Shown: piece after piece, positions 1 through 8,795 of the stretch
Position numbering within the stretch: the first letter of the stretch is position 1
How the letters are laid out: every line of letters begins with the position of its first letter
DNA from: Nocardioides euryhalodurans
Lineage (GTDB): Bacteria > Actinomycetota > Actinomycetes > Propionibacteriales > Nocardioidaceae
NCBI RefSeq assembly: GCF_004564375.1
Contig: NZ_CP038267.1
Coordinates: 2,730,501 to 2,794,500, forward strand
Length of the DNA stretch: 64,000 nucleotides
Direction: 5' to 3'
The notes under the pieces: generated by a model
What the model saw: only the letters and a program-made list of their open reading frames with translations
Told to the model about the DNA's origin: nothing
The model's database searches: none
Translations under genes and position numbers: made by a program

Positions 1-1
1 C

Positions 2-658
2 GTACGCGTCGAGCGGGTGACCTGGCTCAGCGTCGACCCCGGCCCGGCGACGGTCGCCCTGGCACGTGCGCTCGGGCTCGGGAGCGGCAGCGAGGGGTCG
101 CCGTACCTCGCCGTCAGCGGCTCCGCGACCGATCTCACCCGGCGCCAGCTCGCCCGGCTGCAGGCGGTGCGGCCGGTCCACGTCGTCCGTCTCGCGCTCG
201 ACGCCGACGGGCTCCCCGACGCCGACGCGACCACGGCCGCCCTCGTCCCGGCGATCGCCGCTGCCGGTGCCGGCGAGGTCGTGCTGCTGGCCTCGGCGCT
301 CGGCGACGGCGACCTGCTCGCCCCCGCGGTGCGCTCGCTGGTGCCCGCCGCCCTTGCACGGGCCGCCCGTCGGGCCCTCGAGTCCGAGCGCGTCGACGGC
401 CTCTACCTCACCGGCGGCGACCTCGCCGCTGCCTGCTTCACCGAGCTCGCGGCCGACGGCCTGGACGTCGCCGACGAGGTGGTCCCGCTCGCCGTCGCCG
501 GGAGCTTCGTCGGCGGCCCGTGGTCCGGGCTGCCGGTCGTCACCAAGGGCGGCCTGGTCGGCGACGACGACACCACGGTCGCCTGCCTCGCCTTCCTCGA
601 GCAGGCAGCCGAGGCCGGCCGCCGCCACGTCCAGCCCGCGCGGACCCGCGTCCGCTGA
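2..658 (+). CDS. Four-carbon acid sugar kinase (DUF1537), C-terminal part
   Basis: This is the 3' end of a gene that begins before the window; the open frame runs in from base 2, leaving 218 residues. The end of the protein carries the nucleotide-binding features of the DUF1537 kinase family: a YLTGGDLAAA segment, then GGPWSGLPVVTKGG and GDDDT. Family members (OtnK/DtnK) phosphorylate 3- or 4-carbon aldonates such as D-threonate or D-erythronate. The next gene, 20 bp downstream, is a PdxA-like dehydrogenase, and a DeoR regulator follows, which is the standard arrangement for this pathway. The GTG at 17 lies inside the domain and is not taken as the start. The exact sugar acid cannot be told from this fragment. 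Confidence 0.85.
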   Translation, partial: VRVERVTWLSVDPGPATVALARALGLGSGSEGSPYLAVSGSATDLTRRQLARLQAVRPVHVVRLALDADGLPDADATTAALVPAIAAAGAGEVVLLASALGDGDLLAPAVRSLVPAALARAARRALESERVDGLYLTGGDLAAACFTELAADGLDVADEVVPLAVAGSFVGGPWSGLPVVTKGGLVGDDDTTVACLAFLEQAAEAGRRHVQPARTRVR

Positions 659-678
659 AACCCCACGGAGGAGAACCC

Positions 679-1731
679 ATGACCACGAAGCCCAGCACCC
701 CCGTCCTCGCCCTGACCCTCGGCGACCCCGTCGGCATCGGACCGGAGATCACCGTCCGGACCCTGGCGGAGTACGCCGGCGACCCCGGCCACCACGGCAT
801 CGCGGTCGGTGACGCGGCCGCCGTACGGCGCGCCGTCGCCGCGACGGGGCTCGACGTCGAGGTCCGCGAGGTCACCGGGTTCGACACCCCGTCGGCCGGG
901 GAGGGCGTCGTCGACGTCCTCGACATCGGGGTCCTCGGCGACCAGGAGCTCGCCTGGGGCCAGGTCGACGCGACGGCCGGCAGGGCCGCTGTCACCGCCA
1001 TCGAGGTCGCGACCAAGGCCGCGCTCGACGGGCAGGTCGACGGCGTGGTGACCGGTCCGATCAACAAGGAGGCGATCTGGGCGAGCGGCAGCGAGCACCT
1101 CGGCCACACCGAGATGCTCGGCGAGCTCACCGGCGTCACCAAGCAGGACACCATGTTCGTCGTCCGGTCCCGCCACGCCCCCGACCACCACCTCCGCGTC
1201 TTCTTCGCGACCCGGCACGTGTCGCTGCGCAAGGCGCTCGACCAGCTCACGAAGGACCGGCAGGTCGACTCGATCCGCCGGGCGCTGCAGGCGCTCGAGG
1301 TCTACGGCGTGGACCAGCCGACGCTCGCGGTCGCCGCGGTCAACCCGCACGGCGGCGAGAACGGCGCGTTCGGGCGCGAGGAGCTCGACGAGATCATCCC
1401 CGCCTGCGAGGAGCTGCGGGCCGAGGGGCTGCCGGTCCACGGGCCGGTGCCCGCCGACTCGGTGTTCCACCAAGGGCTCGAGGGTCGCTTCGAGGGCGTG
1501 CTCTCGCAGTACCACGACCAGGGCCACATCGCCGCCAAGACCTACGACTTCGACGGCACCATCTCGGTGACCGTCGGGCTGCCGATCCTGCGCACGTCGG
1601 TCGACCACGGCACGGCCTTCGACATCGCAGGCACCGGGCGGGCCGACCACGGCACGATGCGCTCGGCGTACCTCGCGGCGGTCGACTACGCCCCGTTCGT
1701 GCCGCGGATGCGCAGCGCCTACGGTTCCTGA
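679..1731 (+). CDS. PdxA2-type 4-phospho-aldonate dehydrogenase
   Basis: A 350-residue PdxA-family protein, normal length. It starts with the LGDPVGIGPEIT motif and has GPINKEA, a GHTEML motif with a metal-ligand His, a second His in ATRHVSL and a third in YHDQGH, so the metal site looks intact. PdxA proper makes pyridoxal precursors. Copies linked to DUF1537 kinases (PdxA2) instead oxidise and decarboxylate D-threonate 4-phosphate or D-erythronate 4-phosphate to dihydroxyacetone phosphate, and that role is preferred here from the neighbours. The ATG at 679 follows a strong GGAGGAGAA ribosome site; the frame stays open upstream, but that part is a shadow of the kinase gene. It is followed after 1 bp by the DeoR gene. 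Confidence 0.88.
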   Translation: MTTKPSTPVLALTLGDPVGIGPEITVRTLAEYAGDPGHHGIAVGDAAAVRRAVAATGLDVEVREVTGFDTPSAGEGVVDVLDIGVLGDQELAWGQVDATAGRAAVTAIEVATKAALDGQVDGVVTGPINKEAIWASGSEHLGHTEMLGELTGVTKQDTMFVVRSRHAPDHHLRVFFATRHVSLRKALDQLTKDRQVDSIRRALQALEVYGVDQPTLAVAAVNPHGGENGAFGREELDEIIPACEELRAEGLPVHGPVPADSVFHQGLEGRFEGVLSQYHDQGHIAAKTYDFDGTISVTVGLPILRTSVDHGTAFDIAGTGRADHGTMRSAYLAAVDYAPFVPRMRSAYGS

Positions 1732-1732
1732 C

Positions 1733-2503
1733 ATGAGCACCGCCCGGGCCGGGACCCGCGCCCGCCACGCCGTCCTGCTGCGGCTGCTGCGGGAGGGCGT
1801 GACCTCCGTCGAGGAGCTCGCTGCTCGCTCCGGGGTCTCGGCCTCGACGGTGCGGCGCGACCTCGCCCGGCTGCGCGAGGACGGCGCGGTGGCCCGGACG
1901 TACGGCGGCGCGATGGTCACGCCGTTCCACGAGCGCTCGGTGGGCGACAGCGCCCGCGTCCGGACCGAGGCCAAGGCGGCCATCGCGCGGCTGGCCCGGC
2001 CGCTGGTGACGCCCGGCGCCCGGGTGTTCCTCGACGCCGGCACGACCTGCGGTGCGCTGGCGAGGCTGCTCGCCGCCGACGAGACGCTCGGCCCGTTGAC
2101 CGTCGTCACCCGGGGGCTCGAGACGGCGGTGGTGCTGGCCGACGCCGAGCACGTGGAGCTCCACCTCCTCGGTGGTCAGGTGCGCCGGCTCAGCCACGGG
2201 CTGGTCGGGCCGATGGCCGACCTGGCCCTGGAGCGGATGTCCTTCGACGTCGCCTTCCTCGGTGCGGATGCCGTCGACCCGGCGCGTGGGGTCGGCGAGC
2301 CGACGATCGAGGAGACCACCCTCAAGGAACGGGTCGCGAGCGTGGCGCTGCAGACCCTGGTCCTCGCCGACGCCTCCAAGGTCGGCGCCACCGCGCCCTC
2401 CTGGACCCGGATGCCCGGCCCCTGGACCCTCGTCACCGAGACGCCCGGCGAGGACCTCGCCGACTCTTGTGCGGCCCACGACGTGGTGCTGCTCGCCCCC
2501 TGA
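1733..2503 (+). CDS. DeoR-family transcriptional regulator
   Basis: A 256-residue DeoR regulator. Residues about 8-60 form the winged helix-turn-helix (AARSGVSASTVRRDLARL then a YGGA wing). The rest is the DeoRC sugar-phosphate-sensing domain, with DAGTTCGALA, the LLGGQVRR segment and the VLADASKVG signature near the end. Because it starts 1 bp after the PdxA2-like gene, it is probably the local repressor of the acid-sugar operon and senses a phosphorylated intermediate. Its operator would lie before the window and cannot be seen. Confidence 0.88.
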   Translation: MSTARAGTRARHAVLLRLLREGVTSVEELAARSGVSASTVRRDLARLREDGAVARTYGGAMVTPFHERSVGDSARVRTEAKAAIARLARPLVTPGARVFLDAGTTCGALARLLAADETLGPLTVVTRGLETAVVLADAEHVELHLLGGQVRRLSHGLVGPMADLALERMSFDVAFLGADAVDPARGVGEPTIEETTLKERVASVALQTLVLADASKVGATAPSWTRMPGPWTLVTETPGEDLADSCAAHDVVLLAP

Positions 2504-2510
2504 CCGTGGG

Positions 2511-3986
2511 TCAGCGGTAGCGGCTGGCGCGGTCGGCGGGAGAGCCGGGTCCGGTGGCCAGGAGCGTGGCCAGCTCGTGCTCGAGCACGGCGCCGATGCG
2601 CTGGCAGAACGCCTCGGGCTCGTCGGCGGCGTCGGGCAGCTCGGCGACGATGCGGTCGACGACACCGAGCCGGTGGAGGTCGATCGCGCGGACCTGCTGG
2701 GCGCGGGCCATGTCGGGGGCGTGCGCGGTGTCGCGGTGGACGATCGCGCTCGCCCCCTCCGGCGGCAGCGGCGAGAGCCAGGCGTGCTGGGCGGCGACGA
2801 CCCGGTCGGCGGGGAGCAGGGCGAGCGCCCCGCCGCCGTTGCCCTCGCCGAGCATCAGGCACAGCGTCGGCGCGTCGAGGGTCACCAGGTCGGAGAGGCA
2901 GCGGGCGATCTCGCCGGCCAACCCACCGTTCTCGGCGTCGGGGGAGAGCGCCGCGCCCTGGGTGTCGATCACGGTCAGCAGCGGCAGTCCGAGCTCGCTG
3001 GCCAGCCGCATCCCGCGGCGCGCCTCCCGGAGCGCCTCGGGGCCGAGCGGGTGGTCGGTGGTCTGGCCGCGACGGTCCTGGCCGAGGAACACGCACGGTG
3101 CCGCGCCGAAGCGGACCAGCGCGATCATCAGCCCGGGGTCGGCCTCGCCCTGGCCGGTGCCGTTGAGGGGGACGACGTCGGTGGCGGCGTACTTCAGCAG
3201 CCGGCGTACGCCGGGCCGGTCGGTCCGTCGGGAGCGGGTGACCACGTCCCACGTGTCGACGTCGGGGACCGGGTCGTCGCCGGGCTCGGGCACACCTCCG
3301 ATGCCCAGCCGGGGCGCCATCAGGATCGTCAGCGCGCGGTCGAGGATGTCGGCGATCCGGTCGGGGGCGATGACGGCGTCGATGATCCCGTGGGCGTAGA
3401 GGTTCTCGGCGGTCTGCACCCCCTCGGGGAACGGCCGTCCGTAGAGCGCCTCGTAGACCCGCGGGCCCAGGAAGCCCACGAGCGCGCCCGGCTCGGCGAC
3501 CGTCACGTGGCCGAGCGAGCCCCACGACGCCATGACCCCGCCCGTGGTCGGGTTGCGGAGGTAGACGAGGTAGGGGAGGCCGGCAGACTTGTGGGCCGCG
3601 ACCGCCTGCGAGATCCGGACCATCTGGACGAAGGCGGGCGTGCCCTCCTGCATCCGGGTGCCACCGCTGACCGGCGCCGCGAGCAGCGGCAGTCCCTCGC
3701 GGGTGGCGCGCTCGACCGCTGTGACCAGCCGGTCCGCGGCCGCCCGTCCGATCGAGCCTGCCAGGAAGCCGAACTCGCCGACCAGCACCGCGACCCGGCG
3801 CCCGCGCATCAGGCCCTCGCCGCAGACGACCGACTCGTCGACGCCGCTGCGCCCGGCGGCCCGGTCCAGCTCCGCGGCGTACGCGTCGGAGACGCCGGTC
3901 CGGTCGGGCGGGGTGTCCCAGCCCTGCCACGAACCCTCGTCGAGCACCAGGTCGACGAGGGCGTGGGCGGAGAGCCGGTCGGTCAC
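2511..3986 (-). CDS. Fused acyl-CoA carboxyltransferase (AccD+AccA in one chain)
   Basis: A 491-residue protein with two crotonase-like carboxyltransferase domains. The N-terminal half (residues about 20-240) is AccD-like, with a GTRMQEG region and a GFLGPRVYEAL stretch. The C-terminal half (about 260-470) is AccA-like, with DTQGAALSPDAE and GEGNGGGALAL, which form oxyanion pockets in this family. It should transfer a carboxyl group from carboxybiotin to an acyl-CoA, but no biotin carboxylase or carrier gene is nearby. The AccD-type four-cysteine zinc finger is absent. The frame runs on upstream to 4154, but GTG 3986 is chosen: a TACCCT -10 hexamer on the minus strand (3998-3993) ends 6 nt before it, suggesting a leaderless mRNA, and a longer start would run into the sigma-factor gene. 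Confidence 0.8.
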   Translation of the reverse strand: MTDRLSAHALVDLVLDEGSWQGWDTPPDRTGVSDAYAAELDRAAGRSGVDESVVCGEGLMRGRRVAVLVGEFGFLAGSIGRAAADRLVTAVERATREGLPLLAAPVSGGTRMQEGTPAFVQMVRISQAVAAHKSAGLPYLVYLRNPTTGGVMASWGSLGHVTVAEPGALVGFLGPRVYEALYGRPFPEGVQTAENLYAHGIIDAVIAPDRIADILDRALTILMAPRLGIGGVPEPGDDPVPDVDTWDVVTRSRRTDRPGVRRLLKYAATDVVPLNGTGQGEADPGLMIALVRFGAAPCVFLGQDRRGQTTDHPLGPEALREARRGMRLASELGLPLLTVIDTQGAALSPDAENGGLAGEIARCLSDLVTLDAPTLCLMLGEGNGGGALALLPADRVVAAQHAWLSPLPPEGASAIVHRDTAHAPDMARAQQVRAIDLHRLGVVDRIVAELPDAADEPEAFCQRIGAVLEHELATLLATGPGSPADRASRYR

Positions 3987-4029
3987 GACGGCAGGGTAAC
4001 CGCCGTGGCGCGCCGGCGGACGCGCCGCG

Positions 4030-4596
4030 TCAGGCGTCGCCGCGCAGCATCGGCCTGACCAGCCGGCGACCGTGGTGGACCTGCGCCTTGACCGTGCCGA
4101 GCGGCGCGTCGAGCAGCCCCGCGATCTCGTCGTAGGGGAGGCCGTAGACGTCACGGAGCAGCAGCGGCTCGACGAACTGGGGATGCTCCTGCTCCAGGGA
4201 CTCCATCGCCTCGAGCAGGTCGAGCCGGGTGCCGGCGATGACGCTGGTCGTGCGGGGGTCGGGTCGTTCCAGGGGGCCGACGTCGGTGGGAACGGCCTGG
4301 TTCTTGAGCCGGCGGTAGGTCGACCGTGCGGCGTTCACCGCCACCACGTGCAGCCAGGTCGTGAAGCGCCCGTGGCCGCTCCACGAGTCGATCCGGCGGG
4401 CGACGTTGACCAGCGCCTCCTGGCAGGCGTCCTCGGCGTCGGCGCTGTGGGGGAGCACCCCGCGGCACACGTTCAGCGTCCGGGGCCGCACCGCGGCGAG
4501 CAGGTCCTCGAGCGCCTCGCGGTCGCCCAGCTGGGCGCGTCGGGCTAGGTCGTCGATCTCGTCCGGCGTCGCGCCGCCTGCGGTGCTCCTCGTCAT
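4030..4596 (-). CDS. ECF-type RNA polymerase sigma factor
   Basis: A 188-residue sigma-70 family factor with only regions 2 and 4. Region 2 spans about residues 15-95 (DAEDACQEALVNVARR, then GRFTTWLHVVAVNAARS, the -10 recognition helix). Region 4 spans about 125-185 (LLRDVYGLPYDEIAGLLDAPLGTVKAQVHHGRR, the -35 helix-turn-helix). ATG 4596 follows a GGAAGGAGG ribosome site; the open frame continues to 4644 without such a site. The gene is divergent from the kinase gene, with 40 bp between starts. No anti-sigma gene with a ZAS motif is adjacent, so control may run through the kinase (inference). Confidence 0.9.
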   Translation of the reverse strand: MTRSTAGGATPDEIDDLARRAQLGDREALEDLLAAVRPRTLNVCRGVLPHSADAEDACQEALVNVARRIDSWSGHGRFTTWLHVVAVNAARSTYRRLKNQAVPTDVGPLERPDPRTTSVIAGTRLDLLEAMESLEQEHPQFVEPLLLRDVYGLPYDEIAGLLDAPLGTVKAQVHHGRRLVRPMLRGDA

Positions 4597-4636
4597 GCTG
4601 CGCCTCCTTCCCCGTGCCGTCGAACATAATGCAGTC

Positions 4637-6148
4637 GTGTCCATGCCCTCTCGGATCGGCCGCTACGCGGTGCGTCGACGCATCGGGTCGGGCGGGTTCG
4701 CCACCGTGTGGCTCGCCTACGACGAGGAGCTGGACTCCCCGGTCGCGGTGAAGGTGCTCGCGGAGAACTGGACCGAGGACGGCCACGTCCGGCGCCGCTT
4801 CCAGGAGGAGGGTCGGTTCCTCCGCAAGGTGGAGTCACCCCACGTGGTGGCGGTCTACGACGCCGGTGAGCTCGACGACGGCCGTCCCTACCTCGTGATG
4901 TCGTACGCCGACCAGGGCACCCTGGCCGACCGGCTGGAGGTCGAGGGGCTGACGACCGGCCAGGCGTTCGAGGTGGTCCGCCAGGTCGGGCTGGGGCTGA
5001 CCGCGCTCCACGAGCGGGGCGTGCTCCACCGCGACGTGAAGCCGGCCAACGTCCTCTTCCGGACCGTCGACACGCGCGAGGGCGGCGGCGGCCAGCAGAT
5101 CCGCGCGATGCTCGCCGACCTCGGCCTCGGCAAGGCGCTCGACATGTCCTCGCGGCTGACCGTGATCGCCGGGACCCCGTCGTTCGTGGCGCCGGAGCAG
5201 GCGCAGGGCGAGCGGCTCGACGGGCGCGCCGACCTCTACTCCCTGGCCGCGCTCACCTTCCTGCTCCTCTCCGGCCGGGCACCCTTCACGCACGCGTCGC
5301 TCTCGGCCGCTGCCGACCCCGGCCCCGCTCCCGGGCTGTCGCAGCCCGAGCGGCCGTTCCGGCCCGAGGTCGAGGCCGTCGTACGCCGGGGGCTGGAGCC
5401 GGACCGGGAGCAGCGCTGGACCGACGTCGCGGCGTTCGTGTCCGCCCTCGAGGCCGCCCTGCAGCCGCAGCTGGGCGCGGAGCCGGACGGGCGTGCGCCC
5501 GGGCTGCCGGGACCGTGGCTGCCGCTCGACCCGAACCTCACCCAGCCCGGTCCTCGGCCGACGTCGCTGCCCGACGAGGAGCCGCTGACGCCGCCGGAAC
5601 CACCCACGCGGCCCCGGCCGACCCGGGCCCGGGTGCTCGCGCTCGCGCTGGTGGCGGTGCTGGTCGTGGTCACCGGAGCGGCAGCCGGCTACGCGCTCCG
5701 GCGGGGGCAGGACCGCGCGGTGGAGGTCGAGGACGTCACCGGCTCGCTGAGGGTGACAGTCCCCGAGACGTGGTCGGGCTCGACCGTCGCGGGCCAGTGG
5801 AGGCCGCCCGGGCAGTCGCAGGTCCTGCCCGCGCTGTCGGTCGGGACCGACCCCGACTGGCACCACGGGGAGGCCGGTGCAGAGGGCGTCTTCGTCGGCG
5901 TGCTCGCGGCCGAGGACCTGCCCGAGCAGCTGCCCGGCCACGAGGAGTGCGAGACGGTCCTCGCGCCGGTCGGCGACACCGTCGGCCAGGACCCGCTGCT
6001 CACCCAGGTCTCGCTCGGCTGTCCGGGCGTCATCGTCGAGCGCGTCCGGCAGGTGGCGAGCAACCGCTCCCTGTGGATCCAGGTCCGCAGCGACAGCCGG
6101 TCGCGGGCCTACGAGGTGCTGGGCTCGGTGGAGGTCCCGGGGTTCTGA
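4637..6148 (+). CDS. Membrane-anchored Ser/Thr protein kinase (PknB-like)
   Basis: A 503-residue kinase. Residues about 8-275 are the Hanks-type catalytic domain: GSGGFATVW glycine loop, VAVKVL lysine, HRDVKPANV catalytic loop, DLGLGK in place of DFG, and APEQ. A proline-rich linker follows, then one membrane helix at about residues 330-352 (ALALVAVLVVVTG) and an outside domain of about 150 residues with two cysteines and no PASTA repeat. It should phosphorylate cytoplasmic proteins in response to an outside cue. GTG 4637 is chosen because a CATAAT -10 box (4625-4630) ends 6 nt before it; ATG 4643 is the alternative. The divergent ECF sigma gene is a likely partner. Confidence 0.88.
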   Translation: MSMPSRIGRYAVRRRIGSGGFATVWLAYDEELDSPVAVKVLAENWTEDGHVRRRFQEEGRFLRKVESPHVVAVYDAGELDDGRPYLVMSYADQGTLADRLEVEGLTTGQAFEVVRQVGLGLTALHERGVLHRDVKPANVLFRTVDTREGGGGQQIRAMLADLGLGKALDMSSRLTVIAGTPSFVAPEQAQGERLDGRADLYSLAALTFLLLSGRAPFTHASLSAAADPGPAPGLSQPERPFRPEVEAVVRRGLEPDREQRWTDVAAFVSALEAALQPQLGAEPDGRAPGLPGPWLPLDPNLTQPGPRPTSLPDEEPLTPPEPPTRPRPTRARVLALALVAVLVVVTGAAAGYALRRGQDRAVEVEDVTGSLRVTVPETWSGSTVAGQWRPPGQSQVLPALSVGTDPDWHHGEAGAEGVFVGVLAAEDLPEQLPGHEECETVLAPVGDTVGQDPLLTQVSLGCPGVIVERVRQVASNRSLWIQVRSDSRSRAYEVLGSVEVPGF

Positions 6149-6179
6149 CCCCGGGCGGGCCACGGCCTATGCTCGCCCC

Positions 6180-6311
6180 ATGGGTGCTGGGGAGATCGTG
6201 CTGGTGGCGGTCATCTTCGTCGTGCTCGCCGTCGCCGTGGTGATGGCGCCGCTGCTGGCCTTCCGGGCCGGCCGCGCCATCGCGACGAAGCGCGAGCAGC
6301 GGGACGGCTGA
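6180..6311 (+). CDS. Small single-helix membrane protein, unknown function
   Basis: A 43-residue protein. Residues about 5-28 form one hydrophobic helix (IVLVAVIFVVLAVAVVMAPLLA), followed by a positively charged tail, so it should sit in the inner membrane with the tail in the cytoplasm. A TATGCT -10 hexamer at 6168-6173 ends 6 nt before the ATG, the same leaderless spacing seen at other genes here, which supports a real gene. It is not a family I recognise. Confidence 0.55.
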   Translation: MGAGEIVLVAVIFVVLAVAVVMAPLLAFRAGRAIATKREQRDG

Positions 6312-6332
6312 GGATCGCGAGGCGCGCCGCCC

Positions 6333-6989
6333 CTACTCCTCCGGCTCGCCGCGCTCCGGCTGACGTCGTACGTCGGTCGCCATCCGCGCCACCAGCGCCT
6401 CGAGCCCGGGCTGGTCGATCAGCCGCCCGGTCGCGGCGATCTCGACGTCCACCATGCCGCCGTCGAAGCTGACCCAGCGGATGATCGTCAGCTTGCGGTA
6501 GCCGTCGAGGATGAAGGACGCCCGCAGCGTGTCGCCTGACTGGTCGAGCACCTCGAGGTCGCTGACCAGCGGGTCGAGCGGGAGCGCCGCGGCGCGCTCG
6601 GCCACGGCCTGCGGGATCGAACGGTTGCGGTCGAGCACCTGCACCCGGACGCCGTAGCTCCCGATCGGCCGGCCGGGGGCGCTCCACCGTGACTCGGTCG
6701 TCGGCAGGTCGGTGCGCTCCCAGCCGACCGGAGCCGGCACGACGACGCCCTCGGGCGGGCTCCCGACCCGTGCCGGGGCGACGGGCAGGTCGGTGGCCAC
6801 GGGCGGCAGGTCGGCGTCCGGGTTGACCTTCTCGGGCGGGGTGAACGGCAGGGCCGGGTCGGCCGCCTCCAGCGGCGCGGGCGCCCCGTCGGAGCGGACC
6901 GGGTCGAGGCCGAGGCCGGCGTACGCGTAGCCGCCGAGGACGCCGAGGGCGAGCAGGACCAGCACCAGGCCGAGTCCCCGTACGCTCAC
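6333..6989 (-). CDS. Membrane-anchored or secreted protein, unknown function
   Basis: A 218-residue protein with an N-terminal hydrophobic segment (residues about 5-25, LGLVLVLLALGVLGGYAYAG), then a proline-rich stretch and a folded-looking domain from about residue 80. It is probably exported and either anchored by that helix or cleaved; no lipobox cysteine is present. GTG 6989 is preceded by a minus-strand TACGGT hexamer (7001-6996) ending 6 nt upstream, so the mRNA is probably leaderless. No enzyme motif is visible. Confidence 0.65.
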   Translation of the reverse strand: MSVRGLGLVLVLLALGVLGGYAYAGLGLDPVRSDGAPAPLEAADPALPFTPPEKVNPDADLPPVATDLPVAPARVGSPPEGVVVPAPVGWERTDLPTTESRWSAPGRPIGSYGVRVQVLDRNRSIPQAVAERAAALPLDPLVSDLEVLDQSGDTLRASFILDGYRKLTIIRWVSFDGGMVDVEIAATGRLIDQPGLEALVARMATDVRRQPERGEPEE

Positions 6990-7027
6990 GGGGTCACCGT
7001 AGTGGCCGTTGTGGTTGGGTGTGGCCC

Positions 7028-8704
7028 ATGACCCACGACCTGCTCTCCCAGCACCGCGACCGGCTCGACGCCGCGGTCGCCGCCAGCGCCACCCGGGCGT
7101 ACTTCTCGGCCTTCGACGAGTCGCCGTCGCCCCGGGTCTACGGCGAGGACGCGGCGCCCGCCGGGAAGGCGGCGTTCGACGCCTGGTTGGGGCAGGCCTT
7201 CCCGCTGGAGACGCCGGGGAGCGTCGGCACGGTGGCGACCGAGAAGTCGCCCTTCGGGATCGACCTCGGCGTGCGCTACCCGCGCGTGCCGGCGACCGAC
7301 GAGGCCGTCGGCACGCTGCTGGCCGCTGCCTCCGCGGGCATGCGCGACTGGCGCGACGCCGGGCCCGAGGGTCGGACCGGCGTCTGCCTGGAGATCCTCG
7401 ACCGGCTGCACGGCCGCGTCTTCGAGCTCGCCAACGCCGTCCAGCACACCAGCGGCCAGGCCTTCGTGATGGCCTTCCAGGCCGGGGGCGCCCATGCTCT
7501 CGACCGCGCCCTCGAGGCGATCGCCTACTCCTGGGTCGAGATGACCCGGACGCCGAGCACGGCGCGCTGGGAGAAGCCGGGACGGGTGCCGATCACGATG
7601 GAGAAGACCTTCACCGTGGTGCCCCGCGGCGTGGCGCTGGTCGTCGGCTGCAACACCTTCCCCACCTGGAACTCCTGGCCCGGCCTCTTCGCCTCGCTGG
7701 TCACCGGCAACCCGGTCGTCGTCAAGCCGCACCCGGGAGCGGTGCTGCCGCTCGCGATCACGGTCCAGGCGTGCCGCGAGGTGCTGGCCGAGGAGGGCTT
7801 CGACCCCGACCTCGTGACGCTGGCCGCCGAGGACCCTGCCGACGGCCTGGCGGCCGTCCTCGCCGTCCGCCCGGAGGTGCGGCTGATCGACTTCACCGGC
7901 GGCAACGCGTTCGGCGACTGGCTCGAGGAGCACGCCCGGCAGGCGACCGTCTTCACGGAGAAGGCCGGCGTCAACACCGTCGTCGTCGACTCCACCGACA
8001 GCTTCGGGGCGATGTGCCAGAACCTCGCCTTCTCCTTCGCCCTCTACACCGGCCAGATGTGCACAGCGCCCCAGAACGTCTACCTCCCGGCCGCCGGCAT
8101 CAGCACCGACGACGGGGTGAAGACGCCCACCGAGGTCGCGGCGGGGATCGGCGCCGCCTTCGAGAAGCTGCTCGGTGACGACGCGCGTGCGGTCGAGCTG
8201 CTCGGCGGCGTGGTCAACCCGGGCGTGCTCGAGCGGCTCGAGGCTGCCGGGTCCCACGGCGAGGTGCTGGTCCCGTCGCGGACCGTCACCCACCCCGCGT
8301 ACGCCGACGCCACCGTGCGGACGCCCACCATCGTCGGGCTGACCGCGGAGGACGCCGAGGTCTACGAGCAGGAGTGCTTCGGCCCGGTGGCCTACCTCAT
8401 CTCCACCGAGGGCACCGACCAGTCGATCGACCTCTTCCGCGACACCGTCCAGCGGCACGGCGCGATGACGGCCTCGGTCTACTCCACCTCCGACGACGTG
8501 GTCGCCGCCATGCGTGAGGCTGCCCTCGACGCCGGGGTCGCGCTGAGCGAGAACCTGCTCGGCGGGGTCTTCGTCAACCAGTCGGCGGCCTACTCCGACT
8601 TCCACGGCACCGGCGCCAACCCGGCGGCCAACGCCTCCTACACCGACGGCGCCTACGTCGCCTCGCGGTTCCGGGTCGTGCAGTCGAGGCGGCACGTCGA
8701 CTGA
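7028..8704 (+). CDS. paaN: PaaN-type aldehyde dehydrogenase of phenylacetate degradation
   Basis: A 558-residue aldehyde dehydrogenase-fold protein of the PaaN type, with the family's typical N-terminus (SPSPRVYGEDAAPAGK) and the catalytic pieces FTEKAGVN (general-base Glu region) and GQMCTAPQN (nucleophile Cys). PaaN proteins are linked to the ring-cleaved intermediates of phenylacetyl-CoA degradation. It lacks the MaoC hydratase domain of PaaZ. None of the other paa genes is in the window, so it stands alone. ATG 7028 is preferred over an in-frame GTG at 7019. Confidence 0.85.
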   Translation: MTHDLLSQHRDRLDAAVAASATRAYFSAFDESPSPRVYGEDAAPAGKAAFDAWLGQAFPLETPGSVGTVATEKSPFGIDLGVRYPRVPATDEAVGTLLAAASAGMRDWRDAGPEGRTGVCLEILDRLHGRVFELANAVQHTSGQAFVMAFQAGGAHALDRALEAIAYSWVEMTRTPSTARWEKPGRVPITMEKTFTVVPRGVALVVGCNTFPTWNSWPGLFASLVTGNPVVVKPHPGAVLPLAITVQACREVLAEEGFDPDLVTLAAEDPADGLAAVLAVRPEVRLIDFTGGNAFGDWLEEHARQATVFTEKAGVNTVVVDSTDSFGAMCQNLAFSFALYTGQMCTAPQNVYLPAAGISTDDGVKTPTEVAAGIGAAFEKLLGDDARAVELLGGVVNPGVLERLEAAGSHGEVLVPSRTVTHPAYADATVRTPTIVGLTAEDAEVYEQECFGPVAYLISTEGTDQSIDLFRDTVQRHGAMTASVYSTSDDVVAAMREAALDAGVALSENLLGGVFVNQSAAYSDFHGTGANPAANASYTDGAYVASRFRVVQSRRHVD

Positions 8705-8795
8705 GCCGCCCCGTCGTCGCGACCGGGGTCACCGCGTCCCGTCTCGCCCTGCGTCCGGTTGCCCGGTGTGAGCCGCGCCGTCCTACCGTGACGCC

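Noticed and set aside
403-2109. Long open frame (568 codons) on the minus strand opposite the PdxA2 and DeoR genes
   Set aside because: Composition is the mirror of the plus-strand genes (Arg/Pro/Val-rich, no motif); high GC leaves such antisense frames open. The plus-strand genes have clear family motifs.
2172-4058. Open frame of 628 codons on the plus strand over the carboxyltransferase gene
   Set aside because: Shadow of the minus-strand gene; low-complexity Gly/Arg/Asp composition and no recognisable domain.
3987-4154. Longer start (4154) for the carboxyltransferase gene
   Set aside because: It would overlap the sigma-factor gene and add an Arg/Ser-rich tail; GTG 3986 has a -10 box 6 nt upstream and fits the family's start.
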